From Sepiola atlantica (lineage: Eukaryota; Mollusca; Cephalopoda; Sepiida; Sepiolidae): 64,000 bases of DNA. Below are positions 1 to 13,700 of the stretch, in pieces. The position numbers and the translations under genes were made by a program. The notes below the pieces were generated by a model that saw nothing but the letters and a program-made list of their open reading frames with translations, made no database searches and was not told the origin of the DNA. Where the stretch lies: the NCBI GenBank assembly GCA_963556195.1, contig OY744521.1, positions 127,230,459-127,294,458 on the forward strand, in the 5' to 3' direction. Positions within the stretch are counted from its first letter, which is position 1. Each line of letters starts with the position of its first letter.

Positions 1-525
1 AGATTTAAAGATGAAAAAGATATCTTTTCCACGAGATGTCCACATAGAAAGATTTTTAGAATGCACAATAGTAAATAAAAATTGTACTGATAAAACACCG
101 AAAACTTCATAAAAGCTGAGTGATTGCAATACCGTGTTTGAAAAGAAGAATCACTTGATGGCCTCATGAAATCCACAACTAAAGAACTTGTTTTACTCTT
201 TCAATATGAGAATTTGTTTTGTTCTTGTCTTGTCAGAAACTCACTGATAAGATTTTCTTCACTTTAGTAATGGTTAATGGTTTATCAAAAAAATGTTTGG
301 AGAAAAAAAAAAAATTTCTACACTCAGTAATTTATAGTGACTTCATCGGTATCCCAATGGTATTGAATTAAAGTTTTTTTTTCCTTTTATTATGATCATA
401 TGAAAATACAAAGCAACATAGAAATAAAAAATAGGCAAATAAATGCAAAATTAAATGAAAATACAGCTTTTGAGTTGGAAATCGTTGCCATTTTAGTTAT
501 GGTATGAAGTGAATAAAATACTGCA

Positions 526-1345
526 TCATCATCATCAGTTTAATATCCATTATACATGTTGGAATGTGACGGCTTTTAGAAATTGACTTCTAGACTTACC
601 TCTGGTTAAATCTTTATTTATTCCTCTTATGTCCATCCTTATCATTTCCTGTATTTTCTTTGGCCTCTCCTGTCAACTGACCGTGCTACCTATGTTAACG
701 AACTCAAGAACTCTTATCCATTCTTTCAATGTGACTAAGCCAGCAAAGTCTCTTGTTATGCATACATCTCCCTGTACTGTCCAGATTTAATCTTCCTCTC
801 AGGTTATTGGATCAAAGCTTATCTCTAAGATCCAAATTTAAAATCCATTGTATCATTCTTATATCATTTCTCTCTATGCAACATATCCTCAACCTCCATT
901 GGCCAGGTTTCACTTCCATACATCATCATACTGTACACATGCCTAATGGACTCTTCCCTTAGTCGACAGTTGCAACGCTTTTCTGGTTAGTAATGGCAGA
1001 AGTTCTCTCTACTTAGTCCATCCAATAACTCTTGCAATCACGCGAGCACCTGCTCCTCCCTGTATTCCAATGTAACAAAACTTCTGAACAACATCAAATA
1101 GCCTTGCCATTCATGCATACTTTGTCCACATCTCAGTTCTATTATTTTATACTTCTTGCACAGAAACTGATTATCATCTCTCAGCCTATCTGCTATTATA
1201 CTGCATTTGTTGTGTACCTAATGCTTACAAGCACCACAAAAAATTGAGTTGTTTCCAACTCCCTTTCCACAAACTGAGCAGGAGAATGACTGATTATCAC
1301 TTTTAGCATTTCTGTCACTAAATGTGCTGTTAATTCTAAAACTAC
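526..1345 (-). mobile_element. Non-LTR retrotransposon 3' relic (LINE family A, zinc-finger type)
   Basis: Read on the minus strand, this is a truncated, stop-ridden copy of the LINE family seen best at 44440-45480. It includes the reverse-transcriptase C-terminal region around a GSETW-like motif and ends in a (GAT)n-type tail at 525-538. The inner end shares the block gaattaacagcacatttag with the copy at 44.4 kb. It lies in NUP153 sequence downstream of exon 8. Confidence 0.7.
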
Positions 1346-1701
1346 TTAAATAAAGCATTTATGTACATTGAACATTCACCAACCACTCATTTACTCAGAA
1401 AATAATATCTTGCCACTTTTTAAAAAAAAAATTTTTAAGTTTGAGATAAATTACAATTTGGACAAAGTACCACTAATTCAAAACAAAATGAAGTCCAACA
1501 GATTTAAATGTCCGCTGAAACTTATTATCGCAATGCTATTAAAAGATTTGGGAATCTTTCATTAGAAATGGAACAAAATTTAACTTCATTTCTTTTCATT
1601 TGAAAATCAGAAATTTTATAAAATCAAAAATTGATCAGAAGTTATAGATCTAAATGCAATAAACTTACTTTAAAAAAAAAATGCAAATTCATTAAACTTA
1701 C

Positions 1702-1761
1702 TGTGAATTGAAGAACAGAATCTGTGAAAGTGTTGTTGGCAATTGGAATTCTGTGAGCATC
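1702..1761 (-). CDS. NUP153: NUP153 exon 8
   Basis: This exon has 20 codons in phase 0, with acceptor tttcttcag|GATGCT and donor CACA|gtaagt. It begins DAHRIPIANN, matching DAKRIPSIVS, which directly follows the exon 7 motif in vertebrate NUP153. The next exon was not found between here and position 1, so the gene continues leftward. Confidence 0.9.
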
Positions 1762-4700
1762 CTGAAGAAAAGTTTTAGAAATTTGTTTCTCAAACAGCAA
1801 TTTAAAAAGACTTGATAATATTAACATATATAATAAATAATAAATTTGACATAAATTAATTTTCAAAATAAAAGCTCATGAATCTAGATTACATTATTTT
1901 TATACTTGTTCTTCTTAACTACCTCCTTGTTATCTTATTTCTTTTTGGCCTTTTAAAGGCCATAACAATAACAAATAGCTGAATGATAAAATTACAAAAT
2001 TTCACAAAGCAAAAATCATCTCAGCTAAAATGTACTGCATAGATAAAACCCTTCATTACTTTGTAAGATCAAAGATAATAAGAAAAAAAGCGTATAAACT
2101 TAATATATTAACCATATATCACTGAAAACATACCAACACAACTGAATGATTTAACAATATTAATAACAAAATAATGGTATTTTACAGTTATAAGACACTT
2201 ATCCTTTAACTAATGAAAATAATGCATTAGAATTTGCAAATCAATATATAAATACTTCTAAAAATGATATGAACATAAAACATGTTAGAAAATCTAAATT
2301 GTATTATAATATATGCATAAAAAATTAATGGAAAACTTTTGTGACAATGGGATTACGATAGCACTGAAAGATGCAAATTAACAGAAATATATATAATTAA
2401 TGAACTTTCCTCAATAATTGAAGATATTAGTATTTACAGATAGTCTTCTAATATATCATGAACTTTAGATAAAGAAAAGAAATACATTTTTTTTTAATCT
2501 TTGTTTTGATATAGAGATAAAAATTAATTTAATAATCATTTTTTTTAGACAATGTTTTATCTAAATAATGAAAGCTGCTTAGAGAAAGCAATAATATTCC
2601 ATTATGTATTAAACTATCTGACCCAACCTGGCGTTGCTCTAGGGGATCTAGCTGTCTTTTTACTTGCCAAAATATTTTTTTAATCTATCAGACGTCTTAG
2701 CAAAATTACGTTTGAATCTGCTGTTTTATAAATAAAAAAAGGTTAATAGCCAGAGTTTAAGTGGCGAATATATTTTAATCAATTTTGTAAACATTATTGA
2801 AGTTTGTGTAAACTGACCAAGAATCTTTGACAAAATCTATTTTTGTAAGTATTATGTTGTTTCAGGTGTAGAATAAAACTTACATTTGGTGTTTTTAATG
2901 TGGTTTTTATTTACTAAAACAGGGTTTACTGTAAAAATAAGTTGTTTGTGATTAATGCCAAAATCTATTTTAAAATAGAAAATAAAACAAAAATATTTTT
3001 TAAATAAGAAACGGTATAGTAATGATAAAAGAAAGCAAAACTAACATAAAAATATGTCCAAGCAATGCCAGGTAGGTACAGCTTATTTATGATAAAAAAT
3101 TCAGAAAAAAAAAAATGGAGTAGAAATAAATAATAGCTAAGTCCATACGAGAATTACAGGAGAAAGAGACATTAAATAAAGAGCAGTCTCTATTTCTCTG
3201 TCGTGTTATAAGCAGTATTTAATAATAATACTGCTTATCTAGTAGATAAAAGTGAACATCCAGAAAAAGAAAAAAGTTCAAGAATCACAGAGAAAAAAAG
3301 TAAAATTAATCTATTACTATCTCTAAAGAAAAGCTAGCATGTACTGGAAATAAATGTTTCGATTTCAATCTGCTTCTTCAATGTTTCCAATTTTTTTTTA
3401 TTTCATAATCGAATGACAAATTGTCAATCGACCATGTTACTTTTAAAAAAATTTTTAATTTCAAAAAATTATGTTGCACCCATTTTCTTTCTGATAAAGA
3501 ATGTTGAAAGTTTATTTTTTTGTCCCTGAATACGTTTTTTTTTTAATTTTGTTGCATCAACAATGGCTTCTGGAGAAATTAAACATTACTCAATAAGTCC
3601 CGGATCTGACATAAATGGAGCCACTAATATAAAAATCCATAAAGTTTTTATAAAGTATAAATCTTCAAATGACAGGTGTCAAAATTTGTGTAATCGGATT
3701 ATTAGTTTAGAAATAATAGTTAAGTAAAGCTATTGTTGCAAATTTTTAAAACAAGAGAAAAATCTAAATTTTGCATGTTGATAAAGCATTGCTTTCTGAT
3801 GGGAAAAAATACTGTTCAAGCAAAGTAATGACTTTGATAAGTGTTATTCGTACTCTGCTGTCAGAAACAACAGTTAAGAGGTGGTATGCTGACTTTAAAC
3901 ACGGTTGTACAAACAAATTATGCTTAACGCCCAGATTACCCAAATTCAGCAGTTGTCCCAGAAACATCAAAAAGTCAACAAACTCATTTTGGCTGATTGT
4001 AAATCGAGGTTGCGTGAGATAAGAGAATTGAAGATATCAGAAGGCAGAATAATCACCAATTTGTATGAAAATTGGTCAATGAGAAAGCTGTGTTCAAAGT
4101 GGGTGCTGCATTTGCTCAGTCTATTAAAAACAACAATGCGTAAACAATTCAGAGCGTTGTTTGCAACTGTTTTAACACAATAAAAGGAGTTTTTACATCA
4201 ATTTGTGACAATGGGTGAAACATGGATCTACCGCTTCACTCTAGAGTAAAATCAGCAATCAGCTGAATGGACAGCAGCAGGTGAAAGCTGTCCAAAGTGA
4301 CTAAGATGCAAACATCAGCAGGCAAGGTTTTGGCCCCCATATTTTGGAATGCGCAATATATTTTGTCCATCGATTACCTTGAGAAAAAACGAACCATCAA
4401 TAGTAAATATTATTAAGCATTAATTGTGTTTGAAGGAATAAATCGCCAAAAAACGTCCACAGAAAGTGATCTTTCACAAAGACAACGTAACGATGACAAA
4501 ACTACATGAATTGTACTTCAAGTTGCTTCCACACTTTATTGGTTGTTTGCAAACCTCAAAAGAATGCTACAGGGAAAGATTTGGTTCCAATGAAAAACTG
4601 AGGCTTATTTTGAAGCCAAAGGCAAATCGTTCTACAAAAAAGACATTGAATTGTTAGAAAAGCACTGGAATCGATGTATCACCACTGTTGATGAATGAAG

Positions 4701-7700
4701 TCAAATTTTGCCTTAAAGTTGTTGTTTTATTAGATAGGCCGGAACTCATTAAGTGATGTGTTATTATTTTCCAAATGAAATACATGACTGGTTTTTGAAA
4801 AAGAAAATAAGTATTTTTTAAATTTGAAATGTATTGTATATCTTTTAAAGCATAGTTAATTTTAGACATTACTATAACTACTCAGAGTTACATGAGAGTC
4901 TTTTTGATTGAATTTTTGTTCAACATTTTTTAGCTAATGTTTTTTTTTGTAAATCCATTGAAGTACTTGTAAAACAGGCACAAGGATGCAACATTACAGC
5001 GATGGGACAGAGGCTGGAGCTTGGTGGATAGTGAAGGACCTATCAAGTTGGCAACTCTTTTTTGGACCTTGTCTATTCCAATTCATGTTATCTGTGAAAG
5101 TTGGGCTGAGGAGTTTGAATGATGAACTCTCAGGCAGGGTGCTATTTGCCATGACAACTGGTGGTTGAAGAGGTTTCTTGTAGTTATTGAAGGAAAGTAG
5201 CTTTGTCTTTGCGGCATTAAAAGTTACCATCCATTTTTAACCCCATTCCACTACAGACTGGAGGTCATTTTCTAAGGATTTAGCCATTGCCTCAAATATG
5301 TGCGCATCGGTTTTGCCCACATGACGAGAGTAGAGTGTGATGTCGTCAGCAAATATTCCTATCTCAGTCGCAATGGCATCAGGGAGGTCATTTATGAAAA
5401 TCAGGAACAGTAGAGGTCCAAGAATAGATCCCTGGGGTACACCAGCATTTATCCCATGTTGCTTAGAAGAACGGCCATTGAGTACAACCTGGATCTTTCT
5501 TTTTGTTAGGAAAGATTTTATTATATTAAATATTTGTCCAGTAATACCATATGAGTGCAGTTTTATGAGAAGCCCTTTATGCCAGACCTTGTCAAAGGCT
5601 TTGGATATATCGAGCGCTACCGCCCTAGCTTCACCTGCCTTGTCCAGTGTATGGTATATGCGTTCAGAGATGACCGTTAGGATATTTGCAGTAGATCGTG
5701 CTTGTCTGAATCCGTATTGATGATCAGAAAGAAGTTTAGCATTAAGTAGGTGCCTGACTATTGCTAGATTGATTAATGATTAAAAGATTTTAGCAAAGAT
5801 CAGGAGTAGTTTAGAGGATCAGTTCTATCTCCAGAATTCTTGAAGACTGGTACCAGAGAGGCAATTTTCCAACTATCAGGGAAACAAGATTCAGTAAGGC
5901 ATTTGTTGTATAGTTTGGAGAGTACAGGGGCCAGCTCAACAGAGCATTTCTTTATTACTATTATTGGTATAAGATCAGGCCTACAGGCTTTGGAGGTGTC
6001 ATGGGAATGGGAATTTAGGGAGGGGGGTGTTTGCTGAGTCCAGAGTGGAGTTTAAGGCGAAACGCTGGGCAAGTAGTTCAGCCTTATCAGTTGCCGTGCA
6101 AACAACATCGTTGTGATTAGATAGCGGGGGAATTGCCGACTGTCCATCACACTATTTTTCAGAAATCACGAGTACCTAGTGTGATAAACTGAAGACCGAC
6201 AGGATAGGAAGTGACTAATCGACAAAGACAAAAGTAAATGCGAGAGTGGTCAATTTCCATTGTTCAGGACAGGTCATTAAGAAAATAACACTGGACACGA
6301 CATTTTAGGAGTGACAGTGTTTTACGACACCTGACTACAGTAAGGTAGGTTAGTTTTACGACAGTAAAGTTTATGGCAAAAGTTGACAAGTTTAGGTTTC
6401 GGAGAGAAGACGAGCAGTTAGGATCGTCCTTCCCGAGAGAGCGGATCGGACCGGGAAAACGATGAGATGAGCTGACGACTTTAGCAACGACAATGGGGGT
6501 CTCGACAGACCGCGTCGGTGTCACACACACTCATAGTTCTAACTAAATTATACACAACGTATATGTGTTTGTGGTCTTTCTCAAGAGTTGTGTTTCTTTT
6601 ATTTTAACTTGTGGGCCAGTACTGTGCCCTCGACGATTCGTCAGTAGATAGACGACTCGGCTGGACGATGAAGACAAAGAAGACTACGGAAACACAACGT
6701 TGGGGTCGACGGTCGTCGAGAGGGGCAACATGGTTCTACACTAGTTTCTGTGACCGAATAGGTTTTTTGGTTATCTCTGTATACCTTCTCTTTGCTTCAT
6801 TTATCACTACTTTGCAATCATTTCTTGCTTCTACAAATTTTTGTCTGTTCACAGTTCACTTCTGGCGGCCAAATTTTCAGAATGCCTTCTGCTTCTCAGC
6901 AATAGCAGCTGCACATTCTGAGGTGAACCATTGAGGAGTGGGGTTTGCTGAAGAATTTTCGCGTGGGGACATGAGCATCAATGCCTGCTTTGACCCTGAG
7001 GGATTCAAAATCAGCCTGCTCATAGTTTCTCATCGTTTTAAGCAACGGCTCTTCAGCTTTTGAACAAGTTTTTAAGGTGATATGTATCATTACCACAACG
7101 TGATCAGAGTTTCCAAGCGGGCTATGGGCATTCACCACACAAGCCTCAGGTAGTGAGGTCAAGAACCGGTCTAGAAGTTAGGCTTGCTGGTCCGCGCGAT
7201 CCGGAAGGAGGGTCGGAAAAGTGACAGCCTGTGAGAGGTCGTGAGCTGAGGAGAAATTAAAGGTAGAATTCCCAGCTGCATCAGTAACGCTGGAGAATCC
7301 CAACCAGTTATGGTGGTGTGCATTAAAATCCCCAAATACATGTATTTGGGCATTCGAGTTGAGTGAAAGTGCTCTATCTAAGCTTTCAGAGACAGAATCA
7401 AGTAGTGAACAGTCCTGGGTCGAAGGAAAACGATATAAAAAATATAAGTAACTAACTCTGTGATGTAAGGTCAATCTAAAGCACATGTAGGCTTGGTCAT
7501 CTGATTCTAACCTATGTTCTCTAGTCAAGGGGAGGGTGTTCCGAACACAAACTCCTAGCCCTTAATATTTAATAAAAAATAATAATAAAGAACATCACAT
7601 TGATGAGTATTTCCTCATCATGCGTACACAATCTGATGGCATGCAATAATGCATTCGAAAAAAGTACTTAATTTTTTCAGCATAGTTTGTTTTCAAATGA

Positions 7701-10700
7701 AAAGAGATTAAATATTTATTAATACACTTCTGACAATCAGAAACCATGTTAAACTCAAGTGTTGGATTATGCCACAATTATAATGGTATATTATAGATAT
7801 CTTATATATAAAGTGAAGTAAGATGTTTCCCTATTTTATTGACCAGTATAGCTTAATAAACAAAGCTGTTTTGGTCTGTCATTTTTGTATTGAATTGATC
7901 AGTGCCATGGAAACAAGCCGCGCATGCGTGGTCCCCCTCTGTATGTGACTCGATGTGGCGAGTGTAAAATGCAATAAATTTGGGCAATTTGGGACATTTT
8001 TGACCCCCATTGTACCCTCTGGGGGTGCGAACCAGAATTTTCCTGAGGTCAAGGATGCTCATTTTATATCCAGAACAATTGCCTCTACATTTTGGCCAAG
8101 TTTCAGAAAAATTGAATGGATGGATCAAACGTTATGGGAGAAAAGGGTCATTTTTTTGCAATTTTGGGGGCTTTTTGACCCTGGGGGCGCGAACCAGATT
8201 TTTTCCAAGGTCAGCGATACTTATTTTCTATTAGGAACGATTGCCTGCATATTTTGGCCTAGTTTCAAAGAAATTGAATGGATGGATGAAAAGTTATGGG
8301 GCAAAAAATGTCATTTTTTGCCATTTTGGGGCCTTTTGACCCCCTGGGGGGGCTAACCAGATTTTTTTTTTAAATCGGAGAATGTCACTTTCTAACCTGA
8401 CAAAAGTTACAACTTCATGCAAAATTTCAGAGAAATTCAATGGATGGTTGCAAAGAAAAATCCGGATGGACGGACGGAAATGCCTCAAAACATAGGTCCC
8501 CCGATTTTATAAATCGGGGGACCAAAAAATGTTTATTTCCAATCACATTAATGAATTTAGCTATTTAGCCCGAATTGATATTTAGTTTTTTAGTCAAACT
8601 TACAGGAAAAGGGTGGAAAATTCGTCCTCTCACTGGAAGTCCTCCTACTCCATTCAAATTCACTGTGTACCAAATTTAAGACACATAACTTAGTATGTAC
8701 CGGTTTCTTTTTTTTTTTTTTTTTTTTTACTATAACATTTTGCAAATTACATATCTGACACAATATCTAAAATATAGGGGAGAAAAAACGCCATTAAAAC
8801 AATAATTATAGCTCACTACAATAATCGATAAATATATTAATTCTTGATTACACATGTATTACTCTTAAATCGATCCATCGTTGAACGGACATTTAAAAAA
8901 TATGTTCATAGCAATTTTGGTCTTCCATACAAACAAAAGAATTAATGGTACTAAGTTTCTTAGTATGTTGGTTGATGTCTACCTATACCCATGCAATTAA
9001 TGTAGGTGCTTACATTATGCCATATTTTTTCTTATACTATTTTAACACAAATTTTTTTTTCTTCCTTTTTCTTCATCAAACACGCACACACATCCCAATA
9101 AAATAGGCTGGGTTAGTCATAAATGCAATAGCGTAGAATAAAATGTTTGTTTTTTTAATTCCCTATTTTAAACAATTATTTAATTATTAAATCCACAAAT
9201 ATGCATCTCAGTTTATTCAGAAACAAGTCAGCCATTTTAATAAATATACATAGAAATGTCTTCATGTGATTTAAACATTTTTTATTATTATTAATCAATA
9301 AACACAAATGTTTGTTAACAATTTTAAACACAATCTCAATCAACTTCATGCATCCGCTACAACACATTATTTACACTGAAACTCCAGCAATCAGACTCTT
9401 ATTGATTATTAGTTTTAAAATTCAAGTATTTATGAGATTTAAATTTCAACATTTTGTAGAAACATTTGACAATAATCTTTATTTCCTTAATTTTCCCCGA
9501 GCAACAGAGACACGATATCTAAAGGTGCAAAATAGTAAAAAAAAAAAAAATTTTTTTAAATTTAGACCAGCATGTTTATATAAATTTAAATTTAATTATA
9601 TGATCACTCACTCCCTGACCACTTCCCAAAAATATGTCCAAACTGGACATTACTCAGCACATATCCATCCCCAGTTAACCATCTATGCTATCTGTTCAGG
9701 AATCATTCTACGTTAAATCATATAGGAATGTTATCGTCCTTACTTTAAAATCTAAATTTTGCTTTTTAAATCATTTCCAATAGAAAAAAACCTGAGTTAA
9801 CTCAAAATTTACCTTTGATCCAATAAATTTATTAAGCATTGACACAAATTTTGTTTGTTTTTGACCTTTTTAGAAATGGAATTCAATTGGAATGAATAAA
9901 CAGCACCATTCAACAGATAGAATTTCTGATTTGGCCTCTTCTCAAACAAAGATGTCAATCAAATAACCTTTTTTCTATTTATCCAAGATAATTAAAAAAT
10001 GTTCTTATCTAAACACTTTCTCTGTAATTAAAGATACATTTACATTGCTATATTTCCCTAGCTTAAAATGTATATAATATAAAATGAGAGAGAATAAAAG
10101 AAATCTCCTTGTCCTTACCGATATTGGTGTGGCCATCATTTCTAACGTATCCAAAATTATTTTAGCTGTTGAACTGGTCACAGCACTTGTGCTGCTTTTA
10201 AGTGGTTTTGCATTCACTTGTTTTCGGAAAGGCATGGAAGCCTAAAAAAATACAGACATGTAACGGAATAAGAAATTACATTTTTCAAAAGTGGTGCAAA
10301 ATTATGACTAAAACAAATACTGAAAGAACAAATATTAGACATAGCAACTTATTTGAATCATAAAATTTTAAAAAAAAACAAAAAAAACTTGGCAGATCAG
10401 AGGAGTACACTTTCATACCGCCAATACAAACCCCTGTGCCCAAGAAAAGGAAGAGCAAGAAACGGACAAGAATGGGAAATTAAATGGGTTTTTAAGGGAA
10501 ACTCAGACTCCCAAAATCAATATCAGAAAATCAGTTGCCTGGCTAGATTTGTTTTTACATCTTTCTTGTATGCCAGGTTAAAACAAGTTATGTTCATTTC
10601 TATGTAGATTTTTTGTTCTATTGTTTCATTACCTCTGCGTTTGTTGTCGTTCTCTGCAACTGTGCAACACGTGGTCCCACCATCATTAATTGCTGATGGA

Positions 10701-13700
10701 GTGTAGGATTTGTTAGATTATAGTGCGAGTGTGTGTGGTTTGAGGACATGCATAGTGGGTTATTGTTGCCTAATAGCAATGTGAAACTGGCCTGTTTATG
10801 CTGCGAAAAAACGGGTAAAAAACAGTGAAATTTTCGTGAACTTACAATATCTCGGCTATTTTTCAGGTTATATATATGAAATTAGTATGTAAATAACATT
10901 TAATCTTTTCACTTTCTAATGATATCATTTTTTTCTTGTATGATGATTAATTGTTTTATTTGAATTATGTAACTATTTAAATAAACGCATTTAGTTCTGC
11001 TTTTTTCCATAAATTTTTAGTCCTGTTTTTTTAACGTCTGTGCCATTCACACTGTTAAATCATCAATTTTGAAAAATCATTTCATCTCATAAAGATTATT
11101 CTTTAATTTGGTTGGTGAAGAATAGAATTTGAAGTTAATTTTCATAAATTTTCAAGTTGAATAGGATTCATATCGATCTTATTTAACATCGCAAACAGCT
11201 TAACAAAGAGATATAGGTTTACATTTTTGAATAAGTTAACTTGAAAACATTCACTCGCATGTAAAAATAAGCTTCCATAACGGTCATTATAATAGTAGCA
11301 AAAGCAGGATGTTCGCTCTTTCCCTCACTATCTTTTTATTCTTTCTTTTCTCTCTCTCTATCCTCTTTCTTTTTTCTTTCTGAATAAATAGTTACAATTT
11401 CATGCAAACTTTCCATCTTTAAAAGAATTTTGAGAATATTCTTTCGGGTCACAGTTCGTCAATGATACATTTTAATGGATGACGTCACAAAGGATCTTTC
11501 CAGTATCTTAAACCAAGTGGCTATAACAGATTGTGTCCAAAAACATTAGTAAAAACAAAAGACAAATGCAAGTGTTGTTTTTTTGTCTTTTGTTTTTTCT
11601 GGGCACAATCTTTAAATTTCTGAAGTCGCATGTCTGAAATATCCAGGATATATATCTATATTTGGTTGTTCATGTGTAGACGAAACGCTCCGTAAAGTTA
11701 TATGGACTTTTTTTAAAAACGAACAAATGGTCATTAGAATTTAGTATTCTATTGTTTATCTATATATGCTCTGTTGTTAACAATTAACATTCATCGAGCT
11801 TTAACCTTGAAAGTTTGACTATTAATAATAAATATATACATAAATATATATGAATATCAAGTGAACGAATCATCATTTTTCAGTTTTCAACAATGTTTAT
11901 TTTCAAATTTTGATCGCTTGAACAAAATCAAAAGGATCCATGTTTAACATTATTTATTTTGTTATAACTGACTTTTTTTTCTTCATCATTCATTCACTTG
12001 TGCAATACCAGAAAGTCTTGATATTCATCATTTCTAACCATAACCAGCGTTTACAATGAGTGTTTATTTTCAACTTTCATATAAAGAAAAAAAAAAAAAT
12101 CAAAAAGGACCATGTTTGACGTTCTTTAAATTTTTTCATAATCCAATATAACGGTTGAAGCGCCTACTCGTCATCAGACCTTTTTTCTTTGCCACCAGGT
12201 TCACAATTACCGATACCCAAAGTGGTCGCCGTGTCGCACAAGCATTGGTCACTATAATCCTGTTGCTGTGCTAGTACTTTTTGAGTATGATCTTTATGTA
12301 GATACCAACTATGTGTGCAGCTTGCTGCATCATAAACCTCTTGAGACCTACGGAGGCAGGGGGTGTGGTGACAACAGCTAATATGCTAAACTTGCAATTT
12401 GATAAGCCTGTCACGTGCCGACGTGGTTAATCATCAACAAGTTCATATGCAGCAGAATCAAACAAAGTCAAGAAGTAGCTTCAATCAGCCCCCTCCACCA
12501 GATCATCACAGCACCTGCCACATCTGCGATAGTGTCTGCAAAAGTCTAGCAGGCCTAAAAAGTCATATCTATGCCGTTCACCAGGTTTTACACAAATATC
12601 ACATCAATACGCAAACTGGTCACACTCGAAAACGAGTAGACAGCCACCATATATATATATATATATATATATATAGTATAAACTCCTTTATTTATACAAA
12701 CATTATTGGCTACATATGTGCATACATGTTTCAGCTGCAATCTTTCGAAATCCAGCTTCCTGAGCCATTTTACAAACTGAAAATAAGACAGACATTCTTG
12801 TATATCGTTTTGGGGTTTTGGAGGCGAAGAAAATTATCACTTTGATTCATATGTTACCACTAATCCTGTGTACCCGTTCACACATGCATACAATTTCTTT
12901 TCTATATTTAATACATTTGACTTATCTTTTCATATGTATATAGTATACCAATGCTATTGCCATCATTATATGGACATTAGTCAGACAAAAATTGGAATAT
13001 ATGCACTTGTAATAAATATAAACATATAAAAAAAGATAAGGTTGTTTGAATAAATGACACTGACCAAATAAGGACTTGATCCTCTAAGCCGTAATTTCCG
13101 GTTTGCAGCAGCCCCTCCATAACGGGTTTTCCCTGAATAGAAAGGCGATTCATGGAGACCATCAGACAGCAGCGAGTTTTTCTGAAAAGGAAGAAAAACA
13201 AAATTTGCTTACAAATAAAATCCAGTTTTAAACTAACAAGTAAGATTCTTTGCACATGGAATCACTTCACCCCTCACCCCCAAAATTATTTGGAACAAAT
13301 ACAAAAAATCTCAAGATATATCCAATCTGCACATTTAGTGATAAAGATGCTATTGAAAAGTTTAGCTTGGGAGACTGATGAAAATGATAGTTCAAACTAA
13401 AACGTGAGATGCCAACCAAACGACAGAGCCTCTGAGAAAGATGTTTGGACGTATTTAAAACAAGATGCGTCCATTCAATCTGCATTTAATGATGAAGATG
13501 CAATTTCAAACTAAAGTGTGACTGACATAACTTTTCTTTTTTTTTAAAACTTAGTTCACCCCAAACAAAACTGTAGAAGTAAGGGGCTACTGAGAATTAG
13601 GGTGAAAGTTTAAGAGGTCATCCTAAATTGGGAACTGTGCAGCGAGATACTTGCTCACATTAGTTTTAAATTTCTGCATGTCGGTAGTCAGGGAAACAGG

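Noticed and set aside
7955..8356. A 133-codon open frame in the 162-bp repeats
   Set aside because: It is open only because the unit length is divisible by three; the third unit breaks it, and there is no start context or splice support.
12399..12645. A host zinc-finger exon
   Set aside because: Single finger without splice signals; this form is known at LINE C-termini.
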